This document shows positions 1 to 9,900 of a DNA stretch of 64,000 nucleotides, piece after piece. The notes beneath the pieces were generated by a model. That model saw only the letters and a list, made by a program, of their open reading frames with translations, was not told the origin of the DNA and did no database searches. Source of the DNA: Ignavibacteria bacterium (GTDB lineage: Bacteria; Bacteroidota; Ignavibacteria; Ch128b). Where the stretch lies: contig JABLYA010000001.1 in NCBI GenBank assembly GCA_013177855.1, positions 2,374,983-2,438,982 of the forward strand, given 5' to 3'. A program made the position numbers and the translations under genes. Within the stretch, counting starts at the first letter, position 1, and each line of letters starts with the position of its first letter.

Positions 1-215
1 GCGGTGTTGATAGAGTAATGCTGGATAATTTTTCAATTGACTCAATTAGAGATGCAGTTAAACTTGTGAATGGCAAAGTTGAAATTGAAGTTTCTGGTGG
101 AGTTACACTCGATACCATCAGAGAAATAGCGGAATGTGGAGTAGATTATATATCAGTTGGTGCGATAACTCATTCAGCTAAAGCACTTGATATTTCGTTA
201 GAAATAATCGAATAG
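1..215 (+). CDS. nadC: Nicotinate-nucleotide pyrophosphorylase (carboxylating), C-terminal end
   Basis: This is the 3' end of a gene cut by the window start; the first full codon begins at base 3. The family transfers a phosphoribosyl group from PRPP to quinolinate, releasing CO2 and giving nicotinate mononucleotide in de novo NAD synthesis. The visible 70 or so residues carry the family signatures of the C-terminal barrel: VMLDNFS, then IEVSGGV with the phosphate-binding glycines, then ISVGAITHS. The protein ends naturally at a TAG nine bases before the next gene. Nothing can be said about its N-terminus or promoter. Assignment is by motif recognition and is fairly secure despite the short fragment. 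Confidence 0.88.
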   Translation, partial: GVDRVMLDNFSIDSIRDAVKLVNGKVEIEVSGGVTLDTIREIAECGVDYISVGAITHSAKALDISLEIIE

Positions 216-224
216 TTTTTTGTT

Positions 225-1136
225 ATGCTTCCCTCATACATTTCTGAAATCAGTTTGGAAGAACTAAAAGAAAGGCGGGATAAACTTTACGAATTTTTGG
301 AAGCCTGTAAGTTATGTCCAAATGAGTGTGGTGTTGACAGAAGAACATCCAATAATGGAAATTGCAGGTCAGGTTATTTGCCGATGGTCTCAAGTTACGC
401 ACCTCATTTTGGTGAAGAATCGCCGCTTGTTGGGCGATTTGGTTCAGGAACAATATTTTTTACGAATTGCAATCTTGATTGTAAGTTTTGCCAAAATTAT
501 GATATAAGTCATTATGGCATTGGAAGAGAAGTTTCTATTAATGATTTAGCTGATATGATGATTTATCTTCAGAATAGAGGATGTCACAATATAAATTTTG
601 TCACTCCAACTCATTTTACTCCTCAAATTGTAGATGCATTAATTATTGCTCGTGAAAGAGGTTTAGAAATTCCTCTGGTTTATAATTGTGGCGGATATGA
701 ATCAGTTGAGACTTTAAAATTACTGGATAAGATAATTGATATTTATATGCCCGATATAAAATATTCATCTAATGAAAATGGATTGAAATATTCTGGCATT
801 TCCAATTATTGGGATATTGTCCGACCAGCTGTTAAAGAAATGCATCGTCAGGTTGGTGATTTGAAAATAAGCACATCGGGGATTGCGAAAAGAGGATTGC
901 TTATTCGTCATTTGGTTTTACCGAATGATGTATCTGGGTCAAGAAAAGTTTTGGACTTTATCGCAAAAGAAATTTCAATCGATTCTTATGTGAATATTAT
1001 GGATCAATACAGGCCTGTATATTTAGCGAGCAAATTCCCTGAAATTGATAGGACAATTACAAGCAAGGAATACTTTCAAGTTGTTAATTACGCCAAAGAA
1101 ATTGGACTGCATCGTGGATTTGAGCTTGTATTTTAA
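225..1136 (+). CDS. Radical SAM protein, PflX-like (COG1313)
   Basis: A 303-residue radical SAM enzyme of the PflX type, a relative of pyruvate formate-lyase activating enzymes. The [4Fe-4S] motif is CNLDCKFC (C82, C86, C89), the CxxxCxxC form that binds S-adenosylmethionine. Ahead of it is a second cysteine set, C28, C31, C35 and C47, typical of this subfamily and probably a further metal or cluster site. A glycine-rich strand (YNCGGYES) and a late R/H region complete the barrel. The start ATG has no clear ribosome-binding site and lies nine bases after nadC, so it is probably co-transcribed. No glycyl-radical partner protein is encoded nearby, so the substrate is unknown; the PflX name does not establish activation of a formate lyase. 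Confidence 0.85.
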   Translation: MLPSYISEISLEELKERRDKLYEFLEACKLCPNECGVDRRTSNNGNCRSGYLPMVSSYAPHFGEESPLVGRFGSGTIFFTNCNLDCKFCQNYDISHYGIGREVSINDLADMMIYLQNRGCHNINFVTPTHFTPQIVDALIIARERGLEIPLVYNCGGYESVETLKLLDKIIDIYMPDIKYSSNENGLKYSGISNYWDIVRPAVKEMHRQVGDLKISTSGIAKRGLLIRHLVLPNDVSGSRKVLDFIAKEISIDSYVNIMDQYRPVYLASKFPEIDRTITSKEYFQVVNYAKEIGLHRGFELVF

Positions 1137-1160
1137 AATTTTTCAATCAGGAGATTTTAA

Positions 1161-2630
1161 TTGAAAAAAGAATTAAAGCAACTGGGCAAAGAAACTGCTA
1201 TTTACGGTATCTCAACGATAGTTGGAAGGTTCTTAAGTTTTTTACTTGTTCCATTCTTCACAAATGTTTTTTCTCAAGCTGAGTATGGAATAATCACAAA
1301 TGTTTATGCTTACATTGCTTTCTTCAATATTATTTATCTGTATGGAATGGATTCAGCTTATTTGAAATATGCTTCAACTCAAGAGCTTGGAAATGAGAAA
1401 CAAACTTTCAGTACAGCTTTTAATTCAGTTTTTTTGACATCTTTTCTTTTATCCATTTTGATTTTAATATTCAAAGAGCCTTTAACAATTTTATTTGGTT
1501 TAGAGAAAAGTCAATTAACCATTGTATATTTTGTTGCTGGAATTTTATTCTTCGATGCAGTCTCAAATGTAGTTTTCGCAAGATTGAGGTTTCATAATAA
1601 AGCTTTAAGATTTGCTTCTTTTAAATTGCTCAATATCATTTCAAATGTTGTATTGAACATCGTTGGAATTTTTATCTGGAAGCTTGGACCTTTAAGTGTA
1701 TTTCTTGCAGGTTTTGGTTCTTCATTGTTCACATTTGTTTTGCTTCTGCCAGATTTGATAAAATCTTATCAATCGAAAATAGATAAATCAATCCTTCAAG
1801 CATTGTTAAAGTTTGGTTTACCGTTCATTCCGGCTGGTCTTGCGTCGATTGTCACTCAAGTAATTGATCGACCTATTTTGCTTGCACTAACTGACGCAAG
1901 TACTGTTGGAGTGTATCAAGCTAATTACAAACTTGGTATCTTTATGATGCTTTTTGTCTCAATGTTTCAATACGCTTGGCAGCCGTTTTATTTGAAGCAG
2001 TCTCTAAAAGAAAATGCAAAAGAACTCTTCGCAAAAGTTTTTACATATTTTACTCTTTTTGCTTTTACAACTTTTATAATTCTCTCACTTTTCATAGAGG
2101 ACTTAGTGAGAATTAAATTCTTTGGATTCTATTTGATCGGGAAAGATTTCTGGGATGGTTTATATATCGTTCCAATAGTTTTACTTGCTTATGTGTTTAA
2201 TGGATTTTATATAAACTTTTTGGCGGGAATTCAAATTCAGAAGAAAACTCAATATATGCCGTTAGTCTCTGGTCTTGGCGCTATCGTTAATGTGGTTTCA
2301 AATTTTATTTTAATTCCATTAATCGGAATGTTAGGTGCGGCTTATGCAACTTTGTTGGCTTACTTTGCAATGGCTGTATTTCAGTATTTCTTATCTCAAA
2401 GGTTCTACAGAATTAAATATGAATGGAGAAAAATTTTTTTAATTGGGATTTCGTCAATTTTAAGTTATGTAGTCTTTTTGCTTGTAAATGATTTCAACCT
2501 TATTAATGCTTTACTCTTGAAAATTTTAATTATTGCTTTATACTTATTCTCTTTGGGAATATTTGGTTTAATTGAAATAAGATGGATTAGAGAATTTTAT
2601 TATTTTTTATTGAAAAGAATAGAGTTGTAA
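1161..2630 (+). CDS. Oligosaccharide/polysaccharide flippase (Wzx-like, MOP superfamily)
   Basis: A 489-residue polytopic membrane protein with the length and hydrophobic pattern (about 12-14 segments) of the polysaccharide-transport branch of the MOP superfamily, which flips lipid-linked saccharides across the inner membrane. The N-terminus (TAIYGISTIVGRFLSFLLVP) is the usual first helix of these flippases, followed by FTNVFSQAEYGI. The start is a TTG at 1161 preceded by CAGGAG with a suitable gap; no upstream ATG is available. No glycosyltransferase cluster flanks it, so its glycan cannot be named. It converges on the minus-strand beta-lactamase-like gene, with only AT-rich hairpins between. 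Confidence 0.87.
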   Translation: MKKELKQLGKETAIYGISTIVGRFLSFLLVPFFTNVFSQAEYGIITNVYAYIAFFNIIYLYGMDSAYLKYASTQELGNEKQTFSTAFNSVFLTSFLLSILILIFKEPLTILFGLEKSQLTIVYFVAGILFFDAVSNVVFARLRFHNKALRFASFKLLNIISNVVLNIVGIFIWKLGPLSVFLAGFGSSLFTFVLLLPDLIKSYQSKIDKSILQALLKFGLPFIPAGLASIVTQVIDRPILLALTDASTVGVYQANYKLGIFMMLFVSMFQYAWQPFYLKQSLKENAKELFAKVFTYFTLFAFTTFIILSLFIEDLVRIKFFGFYLIGKDFWDGLYIVPIVLLAYVFNGFYINFLAGIQIQKKTQYMPLVSGLGAIVNVVSNFILIPLIGMLGAAYATLLAYFAMAVFQYFLSQRFYRIKYEWRKIFLIGISSILSYVVFLLVNDFNLINALLLKILIIALYLFSLGIFGLIEIRWIREFYYFLLKRIEL

Positions 2631-2648
2631 AGTAAATTTCGCCCTATT

Positions 2649-2722
2649 GTGAAAAAGTAATTTTCACTAATCCAAATAATTTTTCTTTCAAAAAGAGTAT
2701 TAGAATAAACTAAATTTCTAAT
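2649..2722. terminator. Possible bidirectional terminator region between convergent genes
   Basis: Two AT-rich inverted repeats lie between the convergent flippase and beta-lactamase-like genes. The first is GTGAAAA / TTTTCAC (2649-2655 and 2661-2667, loop of five). The second is ATTAGAA / TTCTAAT (2699-2705 and 2716-2722). Both stems are weak and neither has a clean U tract, so termination is inferred mainly from position. Confidence 0.3.
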
Positions 2723-3676
2723 CTAATTCTGATTAAAATAATCATATATAAGTCTCGCAGTCTTGGCAACAGCATTTTGAGCTTTATTATCATGTGTCCA
2801 GGATGTATCGTTGCTTTCATCAGCAAAAATTGCAATCACAAAATCACACTTTGGTGAATAAACAATGCCTACATCAATTCTTGCGCGATCAACAGCACCA
2901 GTTTTGTTTGCCACAACAATATTTTCATTCTCTTTTAATTGATCATAGGGTAAAAATCTTCTAATCATTGTATCGTCTTGTTGATTTTTCAAAATCTTTA
3001 TAATCCATTCTGAATAATTTGAATCAATTATCTGATGACGATAAATCATCTCAAGTAATTGCCCCATCTCGAATGGTGTTGAATAACCCAGAGCGAATCT
3101 TTTTGCTTCGGGAGTATTTTTCTTTGTTGCGTAAGAGAAAACTTTATTAAGTAATTTAGTGTGTCGAAGTCCTAATTTCTCCATTGTTGAATTTACAGCT
3201 TCCAATTTATCATCATGTTTCTCAGCAAATTGATCGATCACTGCATTGGTTGCAGTATTATCAGAAAGAATAATCATTAATGTTGCTGCGTCTATCAGTT
3301 TTATTTTTGTATCTCCATCAAAATATTGAATTACGCCTGCACCACCAACTTTATCTTTTTCAGGAATTAATATTTCTTTGAGAATATCTATTTCTCCGTT
3401 TTTTACCTTTTCAAATAAAGTTACAAGAATTGGTAGTTTAATCACGCTTGCTGTTGGGAATAAAGAATCAGCATTAATTTTTATTTCTTCACCCGTATTT
3501 AATTTTTTTGCGTATACTCCAATGCGTCCAGAATAAGTATTTGAAAGATTGATTATTTCTTCTTCAAGTTGATACTTACTTTTTGATTTGCTGTCTTCAA
3601 GACTTTTAATTTGTTTAGTGGATGAACAAGCAATCATAAAAATTGAAAGTGATAAAACTATTACGATATTTTTCAT
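2723..3676 (-). CDS. Class A beta-lactamase-like serine hydrolase, lipoprotein
   Basis: A 317-residue exported serine hydrolase of the class A beta-lactamase fold. The start chosen is the ATG at 3676, preceded by GAGAGG seven bases away. The longer reading from a TTG at 3703 overlaps the proposed promoter box and would bury the signal. The N-terminus is a lipoprotein signal with lipobox FMIAC (Cys17). The three active-site motifs are present: SVIK (nucleophile Ser, general-base Lys), SDN in LSDNTATN, and KTG in ANKTGAVD. The omega-loop Glu166 needed for deacylation in true class A enzymes is not evident in the stretch before STPFEM, so this may be a slow or non-classical member (peptidoglycan or ester hydrolase) rather than a resistance enzyme. 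It is the only minus-strand gene here. Confidence 0.8.
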   Translation of the reverse strand: MKNIVIVLSLSIFMIACSSTKQIKSLEDSKSKSKYQLEEEIINLSNTYSGRIGVYAKKLNTGEEIKINADSLFPTASVIKLPILVTLFEKVKNGEIDILKEILIPEKDKVGGAGVIQYFDGDTKIKLIDAATLMIILSDNTATNAVIDQFAEKHDDKLEAVNSTMEKLGLRHTKLLNKVFSYATKKNTPEAKRFALGYSTPFEMGQLLEMIYRHQIIDSNYSEWIIKILKNQQDDTMIRRFLPYDQLKENENIVVANKTGAVDRARIDVGIVYSPKCDFVIAIFADESNDTSWTHDNKAQNAVAKTARLIYDYFNQN

Positions 3677-3700
3677 TTTTTTCCTCTCACTCTTTTTGTA

Positions 3701-3708
3701 CAAAATTA
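3701..3708 (-). promoter_or_regulatory. Bacteroidota-type -7 box for the beta-lactamase-like gene
   Basis: Read on the minus strand this is TAATTTTG, a perfect match to TAnnTTTG. It predicts a transcript starting about 20 bases before the ATG at 3676, enough to include the GAGAGG ribosome-binding site. No good -33 TTTG is visible at the expected distance. Confidence 0.45.
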
Positions 3709-3790
3709 TATGAATAATTCATAAATATCCCATATTATGACCAATGATTAACTCTATACGAATTTTTTAAAGATCATTTATTGGCGATTT

Positions 3791-3822
3791 GTTGACTTTA
3801 AAATTTAAAAATGATAAATTTG
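3791..3822 (+). promoter_or_regulatory. Bacteroidota-type promoter for the T9SS cargo block
   Basis: GTTG (3791-3794), exactly 20 bases, then TAAATTTG (3815-3822) matches the TTTG-N(19-21)-TAnnTTTG arrangement of Bacteroidota sigma-A promoters. It would give a leader of about 125 bases before the giant BNR gene at 3953. The 249-base gap 3704-3952 otherwise holds only the divergent promoter and the AGGAGG site at 3942-3947. Confidence 0.5.
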
Positions 3823-3952
3823 AATAAAAGAGATGGTGAGGATGATCAATATCTTGACAGTGGGGCTTCGTTAATAAATAGATCGATGAAAATTAAGTCT
3901 TCTTCAAAAAATTTGTTCGTAAAATAATTACAAAAATCATCAGGAGGATTTG

Positions 3953-6900
3953 ATGAGACAAAAAATTTACTCATTGGTCTTAGTAACTTTCTTGTTACTA
4001 AATTCTTTCTTGTTTGCTCAAGATGAAGAAAGATGGAGCAAACCTTTCCTTCGATTAGAACCAGCCAAAACAGGGAATCAAGAAGAGATTAAAATTGATT
4101 TTGAAGCAATTCAAAATGAATTAAAAAATATTAAACCAATACGAACAGTTACTGCAGATAAAACTTATACGGTATATCCAAATATCCGTGTTTGGCCTAA
4201 TAGTGGAATGACGCAATCAGAAGTGCACATTGCAGTCAATCCCAATAATCCTAATATTCTCTTAGGTGGGTCAAACGCTGCGAACAATTCATCCACAGTT
4301 TCATATGTCAATCAAGGTTTTTATGTGACTACTAATGGTGGACAAACCTGGTATGGAAGCGACTCATTACCAGGAATACCTTCAGGTTATTATCGTTCTG
4401 ATCCTGTTGTTGCGTTTGATCAATACGGAAATATGTATTTCAATACACTTGAATACAGCAGTACGGCAGGTGATCTTGTAACATTAAAATCAACAAACAA
4501 TGGATTAACCTGGCCCATTAAAGTCGCAGTACCAAATCCAGGTCCTGATGAAGATAAAAACTGGGTTGCAATTGATGTAAATCCAGCTTCACCATATTAT
4601 GGATATATTTATACAGCATATACTGAGTTTGGAAGTACGGATCCAAACTACAGAAAACTTGAGTTCTCACGTTCGACAGATGGTGGATTGACATTCTCTG
4701 CACCTGTAAATATGAGTGGTACATCGGGATATTTGCACCAAGGTGTAAATTTAGCTGTCGGAACTAATGGTGATGTTGTTGCTGCATTTACTCATTATCC
4801 AACAAGTACATTAACAACTTCACATGTAGCTTTTGCTAAATCTACTGATGGTGGTTTAACCTGGACGCAACAATTAGTTGTTCAGAATATTAACGATATT
4901 CGTGGTAACTTAACGAAAGGTGGAAATTCTATTCGTGTTAATTCATTCCCATATATTGCAGTAGATCATAGCAATGGACCTCGCAGAGGATGGATTTACA
5001 TCACTTATGCTGCAAGACCAGCAACTGGTCAACCACCAGATGTTTATCTTATAAAGTCAACTAATTTTGGAGCTACTTGGTCAGCACCAGTAAAAGTTAA
5101 CTCCGAGCCAGCAAATCGTGACCAATGGTTCCCAGCAATAGCAGTTGACCCAGCAGATGGTTCGGTAAATATCGTTTATTATGACAGCAGAAATTATCCG
5201 AACAATGATTCAACAGAAGTTTATTTATCCAGATCTCTTGATGGTGGCAATACCTGGGAAGATATAAAAGTATCTGATAGAGCCCACTTACCAAGAGCTA
5301 TTGCGGGTCTGGCATCAGGGTATCAGGGAGATTATATTGGAATAACAGCTAAAAATGGTGTTGTCTGGCCATTCTGGAATGATAATCGATTAGGATATCA
5401 TCAAGCATATACAGCAAAAGTTTTCTTTATTCAAATTAATCATACAAAATTACCAAACACAGAAAATCTTAATGGGCCCTACACTGTCGCTGCTAAGATT
5501 ACTGGAAGTGTAGGAATTCAAGAAGCAAAAGTTTTCTGGAGAAGAGGAACAACAGGGGCATTTGATTCTCTTCTAATGTCAAGAGTTGCAGCAGATAGTT
5601 TTGTTGCAAACATTCCAGGAAATGGGCTACCTGCGATCTATCAATATTATATTTATGCAAAAGACAGCGTTGGAAGCTTTGCAACTTTACCAGGTGGTGC
5701 ACCCGGTGAAGTCTTCCAATTTGAAGCTGCAACAGATAATCAACCTCCTGTAATTACACATACTGTTTTACCAAATCAGTATCGAGAGACCTGGCCTCCT
5801 CAGGTAACCGCTACAGTTACTGATAATATTGGGGTTGATTCTGTTTGGGTTGTTTATAAAGTAAATTCAAATGGTGTAATTAGACAATTTAGGTTATATG
5901 GACAGGGTAATAATGTTTATAGTGGCGCTTTTGATATTTCATCCACTCTGTTAAATGTAGGAGATACAGTTTATTATAGGATAGGTGCTAAAGATTTAGC
6001 AACTTCACCTAATTTTGGATATCACCCGAGTTCTTCAGGATACAACAGTTTCTTAATTATTCCAGATACAGAATTTCCAGTTATTACTCATAATGCGCTC
6101 GGTGATCAAGCATTCATAAGATGGCCAGCACAAGTAAGAACAGTTGTTACTGATAATATTGGAGTTGATAGTGTTTGGGTTGAGTGGTATAAAAATACAA
6201 CAGCAAATTGGAAACGATTTAACTTATCAAAAACTACAGGTAACAATTGGGAAGGTTTCTTTAATTCAGACACGACCCAAGTAGCAATCGGCGATTCTAT
6301 TTTTTATAGAGTTGTTGCAAGAGATATTTCATTAAGTCAAAATATAACTTACTTACCTGCCAGTGGATACTTTAAGTTTAATATAATTCAAACGAGAGGA
6401 ATTGTTCTGGTTGTTGATGATGATGTAAGTGAATTTGAGAGAATTAGTCCTGAAAAAGGGCAATTTAAAGCTGATTTGACAGCACCGCTTGGTGCATCTG
6501 CAATGTTATTCAAATCGACTTTGGATAGTGTTGGTTTTCTTGCAGATTATGTAACATTTGCAAATCTCGATACAAATACTTTAATGAATTATGATATTGT
6601 AATTCTCTCGGCTGGAACAAAGACATCTGCGATCTTTAATGATCAAGGTAAACGAGATGCAATTAGAAATTTTGCGAAGCTGGACGGAAAGAAAACATGG
6701 GTTGAAGGCGGTGAAGTTGGATATTTCTACAGATCAACGGGAACAAATGATCAATTATTCAGACAAGAAGTTCTCTTTACGGAAGCCTGGGTTAGTGATG
6801 CTTCCAGTGGATTATTGAACAAGAAAATTCCAACACATCCAATTAATAATTATCCACATTCAATCCCTGATAATATCGAGTTTACAGGAACTGGATTTGG

Positions 6901-9900
6901 CGTAAGGGATGCGATGAGAGTCTTGCCTGGTGCTCGTGTATTTCCAGTAAGTACCTGGTCAACACATCCGGATAGCGGCGGTATAATTATACGGGATAAA
7001 AATCCTAATCCAACAAGTGCAGATAATGTATTCTTTACATTCAGCATTGGTTCGATGACCAATCAGGAAATTGCGAAGAAATTAATAGAAAATACAGCTG
7101 AATTTTTAATGGCAAGGGAAACACCAGCTGTAGGAAGAATATCGGGAACTGTTACTCTTCAGGGCGCAACAAATCATAGTGGTGTTGTTGTCAATTTAAC
7201 TGGAACAGCAAATAAATCAACTGTCACTGCAGCAGATGGTAGTTATTCATTTGATTCATTATACAACGGACCATATAGAGTAACAGCAATCGCACCAACT
7301 GGATATTTCCCCGCAAGTAAATTTGTTGATACTGTGGTAAATGATAATCAAATTTCCAATATAAACTTTACATTTGTTCCGATTCTTCCTGGAACAATTT
7401 CTGGCCAGGTTACACTTCAGGGTCAAAGTGATCATAGTGGTGTTTTAGTTCAGGTACTAAATCAACCTGGTAAACAAGCTACAACCAATGCTGCTGGTAA
7501 TTATCAGATTGATAGCGTAATGCCAGGACAGGTACTTGTTAAATTCTCAAAACAAGGTTATGGAAGTAAGACAAAAGATACAGTGCTGGCTAATGGTGGA
7601 ACACTTGTTTTAAATATGACATTGACACCAACTCTTGGCAATATATTGGTTATAGATGATGATGTTGCTGAAGCTGATAGAATTAACCCTGAAAAATCTA
7701 CAGAAGCTGATCTAACTACACCATTAGGTGCATCGGCAACATTATTTAAGACAGTTCTCGATTCTCTTGGATATAATACCGATCTTGTAACTTTCGCAGC
7801 ACTTGATACAAATGCGTTAGCCAATTATGATCTGGTTATTCTTTCAACAGGGTCAAAAACAACTAATATATTTAACGATGCAGCTAAGAGGGCCGCAATC
7901 AGAAGATATGCAACAACTATTGGTAAGACATTAGCAGAGGGTGGTGAACTTGGTTACTTCTTTAGAAGCACATCAACGACTGCAGATTCAATGTTTAGAA
8001 AAGAAGTCCTTTATACAAGTAGATGGGTAAGTGATGCAACAACTGCTGCACTGAAAAAGAAATTACCTGATCATCCAATATGGAATGTTCCAAATGTTTT
8101 ACCAGATAATATTGCATTTACAGGTACAACCTATTCTATAAGAGATGCGATGAGAGTGGACTGGGAGCCAAAGACAATTTACCATGCTGGAACCTATACT
8201 ACTTATCCTGATAGTGGATCAATTATTATTCATGATAAGACACCCAATCCATCAAGTGCGGATAATGTGTTCTTTACATTTAACATATCATTAATTACTG
8301 ATCAATCTCTAGCTAAAAAGTTGATCGAAAATGTTGTAAAGTATTTATTTAATCAAGAAAGTGCACCACTCGGTCGAATTTCTGGTACGGTAACATTACA
8401 GGGTGCTCCAAATAGCGGTGGTGTTGAAGTAAGACTAAGTGGAACTGTAAGTAAGACAACTTATACTGCACCTGATGGCAGTTATAGTTTTGATTCATTA
8501 TATGCCGGTCCTTATAGAATTACCGCTTATGCACCAACTGGATGGTTTCCATATACTCAAAAAGTGGATACAACACTTTCAAGTGGACAGCAGATTAGCA
8601 ATATTAACTTTACTTTCGTCCCACTTGTAACTGGTACTGTTAGCGGTACTGTTACCTTAGATGGTCAAACTGATCATAGTGGAGTTGAAGTAAAAATTCT
8701 TAATCAACCTGATAAAGTAACAACAACAGATGCATCAGGAAATTATTCCTTGACAGGCGTAAATCCTGGTGATATTTCAGTCCAATTCAGAAAACAAGGA
8801 TTTAGAACAACCAAGAAAGATACGTTACTACCAAATGGCGGCAGTTTAACAATAAATGTTTTTATGCCAACTTCATTAGGAAATGTTTTGGTTGTTGATG
8901 ATGATGCAACATTAGAAGGAAGAATATCCAATGAAAAACAAGGAGCAGCTGATTTAACTTCACCTCTTGGTGTTTCAGCTAATTTATTCAAAACAACTTT
9001 AGATTCTTTAGGTTATAATACTGATTTGGTCACATTCTCTGCTCTGGATACTAATTCCTTAACAATATATGATGTATTAATTCTTTCTGCAGGACCAAAA
9101 ACAGCAGTTCAATTCAATGATCAGGCAAAGAGAGATGCTATAAGAGCATTCGCTAAAACTCCTGGAAAGAAAACTTTGGTCGAAGGTGGTGAAGTTGGTT
9201 GGAACTATAGATCAACAGGAACTAACGATCAATTATTCAGACAGGAAGTTCTTTTCGTCGATAGATGGGTAAGCGATGTAAGTGGCGGAAATTTGAATAA
9301 GAAAATAGCCTCTCACCCAATTAATAGTGTTCCGAATTTGATTCCAGATAATTTAGCTTTCAGTGGAACTGGATTGGGTGAACGAGATGCTATGACTGTT
9401 CTACCAGGAGCAAGAGTGTATCCAGTCAGTACGTGGTCTACTTATCCCGATAGTGGTGGTATTATTGTGAATGATAAGAATCCTAACCCATTGAGTGCAG
9501 ATAATGTGTTCTTTACTTTCAATATTGGTGGAATGACTGATCAGGCTTCAGCTAAAAAGCTGATTGAAAATACAATTAAATACCTGTTTACGGTTGAACC
9601 TCCGCCAACTGGTGTAATAGCAGGTCAGGTCACTCTAAATGGTGCACCAAATAATGCTGGCGTAACTTTGAAATTGTATCAGATGCCTGGAAGTAATTTG
9701 CTAATGTCTCAAGTGACAGATTCAACCGGAAGTTATTTATTCAGTGGATTATATTCAGGAAGCTATAGAGTAGAGGCTTCTGCACCAACAGGATTTTATC
9801 CAGCGAAAGCCTTTGTTGATACAGTTGTAGGAACTGATACAGTTTATAACATTAACTTCTCATTTGTTGATGTTAATACACCACAAACCGTTTCTTTCTG

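Noticed and set aside
3677-3703. TTG start for the beta-lactamase-like gene
   Set aside because: It overlaps the TAATTTTG promoter box and precedes the lipoprotein signal; the ATG at 3676 has a good ribosome-binding site.
4200-5450. Calling the BNR proteins sialidases
   Set aside because: Asp-box repeats are shared by many propellers and the catalytic Arg triad and Tyr/Glu were not identified.
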